This document shows, in pieces, positions 50,576 to 59,949 of a stretch of DNA of 64,000 nucleotides (its first letter is position 1; each line of letters begins with the position of its first letter). This DNA is from Gari tellinella. Taxonomy: Eukaryota; Mollusca; Bivalvia; Cardiida; Psammobiidae. The position numbers and the translations under genes were made by a program. Below the pieces are notes generated by a model. The model was not told the origin of the DNA. It made no database searches and saw only the letters and a program-made list of their open reading frames with translations. The stretch lies in assembly GCA_922989275.2 (NCBI GenBank), contig OV277866.1:37713246-37777245 (forward strand), written 5' to 3'.

Positions 50576-50611
50576 AGTAAATGCATTAACCCTTTGCCTA
50601 CCAATCGAACT

Positions 50612-50858
50612 TACAGTGGAGAAAACGTTATTCCCCCGTATAAACGCAAACGAAACGCAAAAGAAAAACATTTAAACGTAGAAAAAACAACCTTTAGACC
50701 ATTCTGACGTTTCATTTTCATCTGAGTGGCAAACAATTTGGAGCCTAATCAGACTCCGGGTTACCCGGTGCCTGATCAGGCTCCAAACTGTTTGTAGTGG
50801 AAAAATAGTTTAAGCCTAAACGCGTTTATTGGGAAAGAATAACGTTTTCTCCACTGTA
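50612..50858 (+). mobile_element. Family A MITE, symmetric-arm variant
   Basis: TACAGTGGAGAAAACGTTATT to ACGTTTTCTCCACTGTA. Unusually the right arm reads CCTGATCAGGCTCC, so the family mismatch is absent; the other arm has GGAGCCTAATCAGAC. Confidence 0.94.
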
Positions 50859-50869
50859 TATATAACTAG

Positions 50870-51070
50870 ATTTTGCGAACAGTTTGAATCCACATCAGAC
50901 ACTCCGTAATGAGCTACATGTAATAATTTCAACTGCTCTTTTTTGTACTATTTTTTTTATTTTTTTTTTATTTCCGATTGATCATGTATCTTTATTTGCA
51001 AACACTTTGGATCTAGATAAGACGCCGCGTGACCAGTGTCAACCTGTTAGATTCTCATTTCAATAATTCT
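50870..51070. mobile_element. B/E core fragments
   Basis: GCGAACAGTTTGAATCCAC, ATCAGACACTCCGTAATG and, later, GCAAACACTTTGGATCTAGA, TAAGACGCCGCGTGACCAG. No complete element. Confidence 0.45.
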
Positions 51071-51155
51071 TACGAGTAAATACCAAGGATTCTTTTGTAG
51101 GGGAAAATGCCGATATTAAGCAGATTATGATATGGTTGTAAGAGAGTTCACATCA

Positions 51156-51309
51156 GGGTCCAAGGTTATAAAGCGTTTGAGCTGAGTCTGAGTGTGTTCA
51201 CAATCATTTGATTGGTCAGATTTGAGCCTAGGCTCAAATCTGACCAATCAAATGCTTGAGATAGAGTTTAGACCCCAACTGAAAAGCTATACAGTATAAC
51301 CTTGGACCC
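51156..51309. mobile_element. Family K palindromic element
   Basis: GGGTCCAAGGTTATAAAGCG to ACAGTATAACCTTGGACCC. Perfect 50-bp palindrome at 51205-51254 centred on GAGCCTAGGCTC. Confidence 0.88.
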
Positions 51310-51328
51310 GTTAAACGGATATGAAGAC

Positions 51329-51568
51329 TTAACGCTTTCATTATCAACTTTGACGTCTGCTTTTACCCTTTTACCGTCATCTTATCGTCTGCTTTAATTC
51401 TATGGTCTGTACGTTTATTCAAAGTTACATTTTAGAGCAAAATGACTGAAAATGATCAACACGAATGACAAATGTTTTGAATCCGACGACACCATACTCT
51501 GTATCTGGTCAGGATCCCCAACTATTTACATAGGCAAATGAAGTCGCCTCTGATAAGGAAAAGGTTAA
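51329..51568. mobile_element. Family B MITE, decayed
   Basis: TTAACGCTTTCATTATCAAC to GATAAGGAAAAGGTTAA. Core TTTTGAATCCGACGACACC / TCTGGTCAGGATCC. Confidence 0.65.
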
Positions 51569-51639
51569 AGCAATTAAGAATTGCCTCTTACGAACAACTA
51601 ATATGATCCTACATGACTAATATTGATAAGTGTTTAACC

Positions 51640-51905
51640 ACTTTTTATCTTGCGTCCTATAAAAAGTGATGGCCAAACAGTCATTTTAGAACAGTGTACC
51701 TTTGAATAGTACACATCCCTCTGATAATGGTCTTCACTGTTTGCATTTGTTGTGTACCCTGCATAGATACACTGCAATGCACTGTTTGTCATTATGTAAT
51801 ACATTGACAAAAACAAACAATCCTAAATACTACTAAGTCATCCACAGTAGACCAGACTAAATTGGAAATTAAAATTTACTAGAACCATTTGAACCTTCAT
51901 GGAAT
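51640..51905. mobile_element. Family D relic
   Basis: TGCGTCCTATAAAAAGTGATG, CCCTCTGATAATGGTCTTCA, GACCAGACTAAATTGGAAAT in D order. The left hairpin arm is missing. Confidence 0.5.
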
Positions 51906-51907
51906 AG

Positions 51908-52141
51908 ATTTACCCATGTGTGCCCACGATCCCATATATTGGACATAGGCAAACAGTGCAGACTCTGACCAGACGCCGCATTATGCGGCGTCTGATCAGA
52001 GTCTACACTGTTTGCTGATAGGAATTTCAATATATAACAAAATGAAAATTTAAATTTTTATCAGGCATCTCTTTGATAAAAAATGGCCTAATCCAATATA
52101 TATATAAGCATGGAAGAATCCACTGTACGTAAATGGGTTAA
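51908..52141. mobile_element. Family C MITE
   Basis: TTTACCCATGTGTGCCCACG to CTGTACGTAAATGGGTTAA. Hairpin TGCAGACTCTGACCAGACGC / GCGTCTGATCAGAGTCTACA with apex CGCATTATGCG. Confidence 0.9.
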
Positions 52142-52335
52142 CCCATGAACCCTCACATGCGCGAAGTGGCTTACATTTACAGACAGTTTGCATCCAGATC
52201 AGACGCCGCAAAACGTGGCGTCTGACATGTTTGCAAACTGTTCGTCACTCATCTTCTACTTTCCGTCAGTTTGAAAAGTATAATTAATACTAATTTTGAC
52301 TAATTTCGAGCAGACAACAATAGTAAATCAGTGAA
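52142..52335. mobile_element. Family B-like relic
   Basis: CCCATGAACCCTCACATGCG, TTTGCATCCAGATCAGACG, AAAACGTGGCGTCTGACATG, GAGCAGACAACAATAG. Confidence 0.5.
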
Positions 52336-52344
52336 TAACTATAT

Positions 52345-52595
52345 TACAGTGGAGAATGTGTCATTCTTTCCCAATAAACGCGTTTACACTAAAACTATTA
52401 TTTGCAGTGCAAACAGTTTGGAGCCAGATCAGACGCCGGGTAACCCGGCTTCTGATCAGGCTCCAAACTGTTTGCCACCAAGATAAACATGATATATCAG
52501 AATTGTCCAAAAATTGTTCTTTTCTACGTTTTAGCCCTTTGCGTTTGCGTACGTTTTGCGTTTAAACGGGAAAGAATAACAGATTCTCCACTGTA
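52345..52595 (-). mobile_element. Family A MITE
   Basis: TACAGTGGAGAATGTG to CAGATTCTCCACTGTA. Apex right arm is ACCCGGCTTCTGATCAGGC, a variant also seen at 57180 and 19755. Confidence 0.95.
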
Positions 52596-52653
52596 GATAA
52601 GACCTCCTACAGAATGCCTCTGGCATGACTCTGCACTGTTTGCCGTTTTTCGA

Positions 52654-52905
52654 TACAATGCTCCCTCCCTACAAAACGGCCCTCCCAACAAAGATTCCCT
52701 CCTTACAACGACCTTTTCCGCAGTTCCCTGAACAGGACAATGATGTCTAACGCTTTTACTGTTGAAATATTGTCTGCTTAAAATTGTCGTCTGCTGTTCT
52801 TTCTCTAAGTAAACATAATAGACATTTTGACAGAAAACAAACTTAATGACGAGTGACAAACAGCTTGTCTCACATTGGAGTCCGTTGTAGAGAGGGGGCG
52901 ATGTT
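52654..52905. mobile_element. Family E MITE, core deleted
   Basis: TACAATGCTCCCTCCCTAC to TTGTAGAGAGGGGGCGATG. GACAAACAGCTTG joins directly to TCTCACATTGGAGTCCG, so the palindrome and right arm are lost. Confidence 0.8.
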
Positions 52906-53149
52906 TATTCCAAAACATACTCCCAAAAAGTAAAAAGTTGAATAGACTTGATGAAGACACACTCAATTTGAGGTTTCATGGGTCGATGGGTTAAAAGATG
53001 ACTAAACTGGTTTGTACGTTCGGATGTGATATGATACTTTATTGTTTATAACACTCTGGTTAACACTAAACAATGCATTCGTTCAGCAACAAATCGCATC
53101 AGTATTAATTATTCAAAGAGTGTGACAAACGCTTTATAACAGCATTCTA

Positions 53150-53406
53150 TAACCGTAACCCAATACCCCTTAGCCAATTTCTAGTATTGAAAATAAGCGA
53201 TCACTTAAAGCAGGTTGAAAGTAAAGCAGAATGTGCCCTATGGCACATTCTGCTATACTTTCAGCCTGCTTTAAACTATAATCTGCTAGAATATAGAAAA
53301 ATTATCTTACAATATTTATTCATGACTATATAAATTGAAACGATTTTTCTCAGTGGATGAATAAATTAAATGCGTAAAAGAGCGTATTTATGGGGTAATG
53401 GGTTAA
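53150..53406. mobile_element. Family G MITE
   Basis: AACCCAATACCCCTTAGCC to ATTTATGGGGTAATGGGTTAA. Core 2: TCACTTAAAGCAGGTTGAAA, AATGTGCCCTATGGCACATT, then CTTTCAGCCTGCTTTAAAC. Its right TTAA is also the left TTAA of the next D element. Confidence 0.88.
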
Positions 53407-53640
53407 CTCATTCATCCCTGAGACTCCAAATGGACAATTCCAGTTTCCCAGTTATGTCTAGTCTATATCTGACTATTTATGGTTGTTTATATTGTAGTTT
53501 ATTTCAAACTGACACCCATCATAGATCATGCTCAGCGAGTTCTTGCAGGAGCCCTCTGTGAAGGGTCTATACTTTTTGTACTGAACACAAATTCTCTTCA
53601 CAGTGACGAATATAATCGTCACTAGGTTTGAATGTGTTAA
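53403..53640. mobile_element. Family D MITE abutting family G
   Basis: TTAACTCATTCATCCCTGAG to AGGTTTGAATGTGTTAA. The left hairpin arm is damaged (CACCCATCATAGATCATG); right arm CCCTCTGTGAAGGGTCTATA. Confidence 0.82.
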
Positions 53641-53695
53641 AAACGGTATAGATCTATATGTTTGTGTCATTTGAAACGAGTTTGTCATCTGTATG

Positions 53696-53952
53696 TACAG
53701 TGGATAATACTTTATTATTTCCCGTTTTAACGCAAACGAAACGCAAACGCAATACACTAAAACGTAGATAAGTACAACTTTTGGACAATTCTGCTAATTC
53801 ATATTTATCTTGGAGGCAAACAGGTTGAAGCCTGATCAGACGCCGGGTTACCCGGCGTCTGATCTGGCTCCAAACCGTTTGCAATAGAAATAAAAGTTTT
53901 ACATGTAGCATAAACGTGTTTATTGAGAAAGAATAACGTGTTCTCCACTGTA
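53696..53952 (+). mobile_element. Family A MITE
   Basis: TACAGTGGATAATACTTTATT to ACGTGTTCTCCACTGTA. The right arm contains a 7-bp insertion (TTTACATGTAGCATAAACG). Confidence 0.94.
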
Positions 53953-53994
53953 TTTGATTAATTTGCATTTCCATTCAGAAAATATCACCAGGGT

Positions 53995-54100
53995 GTCTAG
54001 AGTTTGGATCCAGATGAGAAGGCGAGTTACTCGATGTCTGATCTGGCTCCAAATTAATTCCAATGGGAATCATTGTTTAAGCATAAACGCGTTTATTCGC
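53995..54100 (+). mobile_element. Family A core and right-arm fragment
   Basis: AGAGTTTGGATCCAGATGAG, TCGATGTCTGATCTGGCTCC, TTTAAGCATAAACGCGTTTA. No termini. Confidence 0.55.
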
Positions 54101-54306
54101 AATTTTAGCATTTCAACTGCTATATAAGTGTATAATGACGCTATCTGAATACCTCATAGACACAGATCAGACAGCTCACCTTTGAGTTGTCTGATCACAG
54201 TATACACATTATTATCTAATAGAAATTGTCTGACATGAGTATTGTTTTCTTCCCTGGAGAATGTCATTTTGAAATGTATCACAAGTATACATGTGCAGTA
54301 TCAACT

Positions 54307-54526
54307 TTAACCCTTCATGGTCAAATTATTCGGGAGATGTTTACCCCTTCGCCGCTTTATTGTCGTCTGCTTCAGTACTGTTGTCTGCAAGACACGTTTC
54401 AAAGTTATTTTTAAGGTTCTGTGACATAATAAATATCGATAAGAATGTTAAACAGTTTTGGTTCTGATCAGGAACCAAACTGTTTGCAAACGCGCTTTCA
54501 AACGTCGTTGGGAGTGAAAAGGTTAT
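54307..54526. mobile_element. Family B MITE with shortened core
   Basis: TTAACCCTTCATGGTCAAAT to TTGGGAGTGAAAAGGTTAT. Core reduced to AAACAGTTTTGGTTCTGATC + AGGAACCAAACTG. Confidence 0.85.
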
Positions 54527-54658
54527 ATACATGTAGTAAAAATGGAGTAGTATTACATGTAATTGTAAACTGGATTTTTCCACTGTAAGGTTCATATGGC
54601 AATGGTTTGAGACACCCATGATATGGAATCAGATCTAGAAAGTGTTCAGACTAAAAAA

Positions 54659-55774
54659 CTAATAGCGGTAACGTCTAAAAATAATCATAAATCTGTTACG
54701 AAAATGCGTGTCCATTTTCAAATACAGGAATGGGTTTATAATACTATGAACGAAGTAGAGTCGAAATCCCATTGAAAACAACAAGAATTCCAAAGGTGAC
54801 AGTTTGGTCTGGTCTATCCAAGACATTCCAACGTAAAGGAAATAAGTCAGAATAAACACGACAGTCACAACAAACAGCAGCTTCAAGTTGGACGGGAGCG
54901 ATGGCGGAGAGGGGCGAACATGTCCGGTCATAGAACTCTCACTCCGCGCTGAAGAATGCCTGTTTATTTTTTTCTCCATTTCAAAAGAGCTCACAGATGC
55001 GAATTCCCGCAGCTTCATGACTTTCATCACAGCTAGGCCAATTTTGATATAAAGAACGATGATTATAATGCCAACAATAGCTTGTGCGGCTGTTAGTGAC
55101 AGTTTGTATACATATCTTGTAATATCCGTGGTATAGGAGGGTTCTACCACACACAGATATACGAAAGTCTTGTTACCATTGGTATTTGTCATTGTTCTCT
55201 GGTCTGTTCCACACATAACTGCAGCAGGAATTGCTGTTAGAAGACCGAGGAATATCATACACCCACATAGCCGCAACGCCACGGTATGTGAAAAGGCTCG
55301 AATCTTGACAAACAGAAACGGGTGGCAGGTCATAATGTACCTATCAAGTGCCACAATACACAGACAAAACGACGCAGACGCCGCTGCGAACACGTTAAAG
55401 AAACATTTCATCTTGCAGAGTGCCGTTTCTCGAAAATCAAAATAACTCTGATGCTTCCACATCTCGGCGGGGATAAGTGTTAAACATGTTACAAAGTCTA
55501 TGATAGCAAGGTTTAAGACATAAACGCGGTATTTCTGGTCTTTAAACTTTTTTCCACATCCGTATATCACAAACACAAGTACGTTACCAAGGACACCAGT
55601 CACACCAAATATCCCAAGTACAACTGTGAATGGAAGTAATGCCAAAGCGTATTCAGCATTGAGCTCTGCCAAAGAGTTTAACTTTGCATGTATGTCCGTT
55701 TGATTTGCCATGTGAGAAAAGTTGTCGGTGTTATTACTATAATATTCCATATCTAAGTGTTTTACCCTCAGCAT
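54659..55774 (-). CDS. Class A (rhodopsin-like) G protein-coupled receptor
   Basis: 371 residues, single exon, seven hydrophobic segments; it should sit in the plasma membrane and signal through G proteins. Seen: an N-terminal tail with N-glycosylation sequons at about N14, N18 and N24; TM1 GVLGNVLVF with N64 (1.50); TM2 LNLAIIDF with D93 (2.50); W106 in the first outer loop; C120 at the start of TM3, likely paired with C208; ALDRYIMTCHPF with the DRY triad at 144-146; TM7 SIINPFLY (N347-P348-Y351), the NPxxY motif. Odd: TM6 (FVVTVVFILTYFLYVGMSW) has no CWxP motif, and TM5 has no clear Pro. The third inner loop and the RPSPPSLPSN stretch are basic and Ser/Pro-rich. The start could instead be Met9 (55750), with MEYYSNN. 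The sequence looks most like a lophotrochozoan peptide or amine-type orphan; the ligand cannot be named. Family B and A MITEs lie on both sides. Confidence 0.93.
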   Translation of the reverse strand: MLRVKHLDMEYYSNNTDNFSHMANQTDIHAKLNSLAELNAEYALALLPFTVVLGIFGVTGVLGNVLVFVIYGCGKKFKDQKYRVYVLNLAIIDFVTCLTLIPAEMWKHQSYFDFRETALCKMKCFFNVFAAASASFCLCIVALDRYIMTCHPFLFVKIRAFSHTVALRLCGCMIFLGLLTAIPAAVMCGTDQRTMTNTNGNKTFVYLCVVEPSYTTDITRYVYKLSLTAAQAIVGIIIIVLYIKIGLAVMKVMKLREFASVSSFEMEKKINRHSSARSESSMTGHVRPSPPSLPSNLKLLFVVTVVFILTYFLYVGMSWIDQTKLSPLEFLLFSMGFRLYFVHSIINPFLYLKMDTHFRNRFMIIFRRYRY

Positions 55775-56246
55775 TTCAAATTAAAACACACATGTTCCAA
55801 CATACCGCGATGTTAAAAACATTTTCCAAAACACATTTTCCTTTTCCTAGGAAATCAAGTTGATAAAGAATATCACTTCATAAGCCAAAATATTCCAATA
55901 TCGCCTGAAATACTCCTTTGAAAATATATCATTTTCATAGTTTTAAGAGCATCGCTTGTAAACCAGCATGTTTTAATCGGTTGACCTGTTTGTTGTTAAT
56001 GTTAATATTCCATCAAGATTATTCCATTCCAATTACAATATGAATATCACATGTTAGTATAACAGAAGGCATAGCACAAGAGATCCCTACTCGATTTGCA
56101 GTGTTAAGCAATACACTACGTTCCACTGACTGGAGTAATCGCGACTCTTTCATCTAAATCATATCAGCGCCAAGCTTAGGTTCCTAGTATGCACTTTAAA
56201 TAGTATCAGCTGCTGAGAACGAATCGAACACGCCGCAACTAGAGCT
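55775..56246. other. Upstream flank of the GPCR gene
   Basis: AT-rich sequence without MITEs. On the - strand a TATTTAAAG-like word lies near 56192-56200, but there is no firm basis to call a promoter. Confidence 0.3.
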
Positions 56247-56494
56247 ATAACCCTTTGCTCTAAATGACGCTTAAAAGCGCGTTTGCAAACAGTTTGGATC
56301 CTGATCAGACGCCGTGTAACGCGGCGTCTGATCAGAATCCAAACTGTTTGACACTCGCTTTGAAATTTATTTAGTCATACTGCCTTATTGTTTTAACTTT
56401 GAAGCGACATTGCAGACAACAAAATTGAAGCAGACGACAAAGAAACGGTGAAGCGGTAAACATCTCACGAACAATTTGGCAGCGAAAGGGTTAA
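56247..56494. mobile_element. Family B MITE, full length
   Basis: ATAACCCTTTGCTCTAAATG to TTTGGCAGCGAAAGGGTTAA. Core GGATCCTGATCAGACGCCG / CGGCGTCTGATCAGAATCC. Confidence 0.9.
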
Positions 56495-56513
56495 GTTGAG
56501 ATAGCACGCTATG

Positions 56514-56760
56514 TGCAGTAGAGAAGTTACGCATACCCAATATACGCGTTTATGCTAAAATTAGTTTATCCATTTTCAAACAATATGGACTCAAATCAAA
56601 CGCCGGGTTACCGGCGTATAGCCAGACTTCAAACTGTTTGCCACTCAGATTAAAATAAAACGTAACGAATTAAAAAAAAGTGTATATATTATTTATCTAT
56701 TTATTTCGTTGGCGTTTAGTATGCGTTACAAAGGGGGCGAATAGTGTCTTCTCCACTGTA
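56514..56760 (-). mobile_element. Family A MITE, decayed
   Basis: GCAGTAGAGAAGTTACGC to GTGTCTTCTCCACTGTA. Core CAAATCAAACGCCGGGTTACC / GGCGTATAGCCAGACTTC. Confidence 0.8.
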
Positions 56761-56819
56761 AAAAAAAACACCTATATATGACGTCAGCATCAAAGATTTT
56801 ATCTGCATTTTTTCAGTGT

Positions 56820-57060
56820 ATCAACATTTTGGATAATGTGAGACTCCTAGTTACTCGGCGCCTCATCTGGATTCAAACTGGAATAAAACTGTTTGAAACA
56901 TTTTTCATAATTTCGTCCGTAGTCGGCAGTGTGCAGCACGTTAGTCCATATTCTGCCAATTAATTACACTGCCATTTGCAAAAAACTTTTGTACCCAAAG
57001 TAGACGCAAATTTGATCAGACGTAGAGTAACTCGGCGTCAACAAGTCTAAAATCTTAATT
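56820..57060. repeat. Scattered core 1 fragments
   Basis: GAGACTCCTAGTTACTCGGC, GCCTCATCTGGATTCAAACT and later TTTGATCAGACGTAGAGTAA, CTCGGCGTCAACAAG. No termini. Confidence 0.4.
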
Positions 57061-57134
57061 TCAGAAATGAAAGCATACATTATTTTTTATAAAACACGAA
57101 ATATATAGCCTTGAAGAGATTGCCCCATTGAACC

Positions 57135-57640
57135 CCAGTGACGCATATTCACATCCATTGAACCCTAGCGACGTCTATATACAGTGGAGAATCTGTTATT
57201 CTTTCCCAATAAACGCGTTTACGCTAAAACTATTATTTCAGTGCAAACAGTTTGGAGCCAGATCAGACGCCGGGTAACCCGGCTTCTGATCAGGCTCCAA
57301 ACTGTTTGCCACCAAGATAAACATGAAATATCAGAATTGTCCAAAAGTTGTTCTTTTCTACGTTTTAGTGTTTTGCGTTTGCGAACGTTTGCGTTTTAAC
57401 GGGAAAAAATAACAGATTATCCACTGTATACATGTACTCTGTATAAATAGTGTACACTTGTCCTATGCAAACAACGAAGGTCCAGATCAGAGGACCTCTA
57501 TAGTAGCCTTCTTATCAGAGTATGTACCGTTTGTGATTTTGCAAATCATTGTATAAACAATTCATTAATGGTTGAAATTGGACTAAACATAATTGGAAAC
57601 AGAAATTGTTCATTTGAAGTTTCTGGTTCAAAGAGTTTAA
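57135..57640. mobile_element. Family D MITE hosting a family A copy
   Basis: ATTGAACCCCAGTGACGC, AACCCTAGCGACGTCTATA; then, after the A element, CATGTACTCTGTATAAATAG, ACACTTGTCCTATGCAAAC. It has a weak hairpin and ends in TTTGAAGTTTCTGGTTCAAA, GAGTTTAA. The 78-residue frame at 57568-57804 starts inside it and is not a gene. Confidence 0.75.
57180..57428 (-). mobile_element. Family A MITE nested in family D
   Basis: TACAGTGGAGAATCTG to CAGATTATCCACTGTA, TA on both sides. Core apex ACCCGGCTTCTGATCAGGC. Confidence 0.95.
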
Positions 57641-57844
57641 ACAGGATGAGAGAGCATGTCTTGGTTAGGCAAACGACCGAGGCACACAGAGAGTGTGTTA
57701 TTTTTCCAATAAGTCAGGGAAGAGATCGATATATATTAGAAATCAATGCGCTCAAAGTCGGAAATACAGACAATCTTGTATTAATCGATCACTTATTAGA
57801 ATAGCCATATAGGTTGTACATGTATTTAATAACCATGGTTACTG

Positions 57845-57925
57845 AATGCAGGATAAAGATAATACAGAAAGCTCCGATAGGAGATTTCTGTGTGAAAAAT
57901 TTTATCCTGCATTAAACAGTCCGCA
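57845..57925. repeat. Core 2-like hairpin
   Basis: AATGCAGGATAAAGATAATA, CAGAAAGCTCCGATAGGAG, ATTTTATCCTGCATTAAAC. A variant arm (GCAGGATAAA / TTTATCCTGC) matched on both sides. Confidence 0.6.
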
Positions 57926-58053
57926 GTGTTAGGACGTAACCATTCTTTGTTGTTTAAAACAAGATTGACTGTAGTAACTGAACATTTAAGCCTTTCCAAT
58001 CCGTAATTAATTATTCGTCTGCTGCTACATTGTCGTATGCATACGTTTAATAT

Positions 58054-58410
58054 TACAGCCTTCCCTCTCTATAACGACACCCAATGGGAGACAAAAAGTG
58101 TGTGCGATGTTTGTGGGGAGTCGTTTTGGGAGGAAAATTGGCTACTTTTGCAAACAGCATTAATCCAGATCAGACGCCGCGTAACGCGGCGTCTGATCTG
58201 GATTGAAGCTGTTTGTCACTTGTCATTAGTTTGTTTTCTCTCAAAATGTTCATTATGTAATTTGAGAAAAACAGCACCACAAATTTAAGCGGACGACATT
58301 GCAGCAGTAAAAGCGTAAGACATAATTGTCCTTTTTAGGGAACTGCGGCAAAGGTCGTTATAAAGAGGGGGTCGTTGTTGGGAGGGCCGTTGTACGGAGG
58401 GAGTACTGTA
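58054..58410. mobile_element. Family E MITE
   Basis: TACAGCCTTCCCTCTCTATA to TTGTACGGAGGGAGTACTGTA, 357 bp. Core TTAATCCAGATCAGACGCCG / CGGCGTCTGATCTGGATTG. Confidence 0.92.
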
Positions 58411-58572
58411 GTAACTGCTATATCTGCTGCGTACAGCATCATTAATACATGTAGTACAGGAATGTCCATATCTTGCGTTTTCTCGAGGCGGCTTATTTAG
58501 TTATGATTAACATCATGCTTGATTTGTGAAAAACCACCTACAGTATGAAAGCTTAACGAAGGATGACAAATC

Positions 58573-58827
58573 ATGTTGGAAAAACGTTATTTTTTACCGC
58601 ATCTTTACGCACAAATGCATTGCACTAAAATCTAAAAAATGACTATACATGTAATTTGAAATATTGACAATTTATTAAAATCTTAGTAGCACACACTTTG
58701 GAGCAATTGAAATAACATTTGGTAACCCGGCGTCTGTTCAGTGTCCAAACTGTTTAACATACGGGTGAGTGTCATTGATTTTAGCACAAACGTGTTTAAT
58801 GGGAAAGAATAACGTATTCACTCTGTA
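58573..58827 (+). mobile_element. Family A MITE, decayed
   Basis: CATGTTGGAAAAACGTTATT to ACGTATTCACTCTGTA. The left core arm is lost; right arm GGTAACCCGGCGTCTGTTCA. Confidence 0.75.
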
Positions 58828-58929
58828 TAGTTTGTCCTGTCGCAGCACCATCTGTTGATTGTTTGAAATTCTTGCAAACGTGTTTTGTATTGGTGAAATC
58901 TATTTACAATCCTCTTAAATCTAAAATTC

Positions 58930-59110
58930 TATGATTAACCCTTAAAATGCTGGATTTTAAAATTGACTATTGTACATGTGTTTTCTGATAAATATTCAGT
59001 TGACCCTAGAGCTGAATATGATAAAGTATACCAAACAGTACAGAACCTGATCAATAGGCTCATGAAGGAGCTTCCTGATACTAGGATTGGTCTACAATGT
59101 CAAGAGACAT
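58930..59110. mobile_element. TTAA-type relic with D/C hairpin
   Basis: TTAACCCTTAAAATGCTGG, CAAACAGTACAGAACCTGAT, GGCTCATGAAGGAGCTTCC, GATTGGTCTACAATG. Confidence 0.5.
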
Positions 59111-59141
59111 ATAATATTGGTATACATTATCTGAAAAGATG

Positions 59142-59550
59142 TACAGTGAAACCCCTTTAAACCGGACATGTGTCGGGACAACATAAAATTCCGGTTTTAG
59201 AGGGGTTTCCGTTTAAGAGTGGTTTTAACCCATACCTTGTTCCTAGTATGGAAGATACATGTAGCTTATCGCTTAAAGCAGGTTGAATGTAAAACAGAAT
59301 GCGCTCTCAGGCGCATTCTGCTTTACTTTCAACCTGCTTTAAGCTATCATCTGCTATAATATAGGAAATATTTTTGACGATACATATTCATGAATGTATG
59401 TTTCTCCATTGAAGAAATAAATCAAATGCGTAAAAATGCATATTTATCATGTAATTGGTTAGATAGAGAAGGGTTGGAAACCAACGTTTTTGTCCCGTTT
59501 AGAGAGAATTCCGGTTTTTAGAAGTTCCTGTTTAGAGGGGTTTCCCTGTA
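59142..59550. mobile_element. Family M MITE hosting family G
   Basis: TACAGTGAAACCCCTTTAAA to TTTAGAGGGGTTTCCCTGTA, TA-flanked. Inner arms: TTCCGGTTTTAGAGGGGTTT and GTTTAGAGAGAATTCCGGTT. The G element at 59225-59462 interrupts it. Confidence 0.82.
59225..59462. mobile_element. Family G MITE nested in family M
   Basis: TTAACCCATACCTTGTTCC to ATCATGTAATTGGTTAG. Core 2 is almost perfect: GCTTAAAGCAGGTTGAATGT, AATGCGCTCTCAGGCGCATT, then CTTTCAACCTGCTTTAAGC. Confidence 0.88.
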
Positions 59551-59949
59551 ATGATATTACAGGTTTCTTCTCCCAGATAAGTTGTCTCAGCAATTCTCAC
59601 AGAGTTTGGCCCGCCAAATCGTTGGGTAAATATCACACAAATGTTAAAATGTTTGATTTAGATTACATGACTTCCTATCTGGATTAAAACTATTTGCAAC
59701 AGTTATTAAATGTTGTCTATTAAATACTTAAGATTAAAAAGGTCGAGAGCTTGTTAAATTAAGTCACCTTGAGCATTACTTGAGTTTCAGTAACGATGAG
59801 TAGATCAATTTTTTTGTTCTAATTTATTCCCAATACAAAGAAATGAGAAAACGTATATCAAAAAAAGCATTAAGTACGTCCAATTATGATGAAGTTTATA
59901 GAGTTACTACAGCAATAACATTCCGGGGTACTACCTTTTAATTTGGCTC

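Noticed and set aside
18364..57399. Many similar 60-130 residue frames with words such as NKRVYAKTI, TPGNPASDQAPNCL and LRLRTFAFKRERITDSPLY
   Set aside because: They are translations of family A MITEs, on both strands, through the palindrome. Their recurrence reflects DNA copy number, not a protein family; no start context or flanking exons.
57568..57804. 78-residue frame that looks non-repetitive
   Set aside because: Its first third lies inside a family D MITE arm; the rest shows no domain and no homologous design that I recognise.
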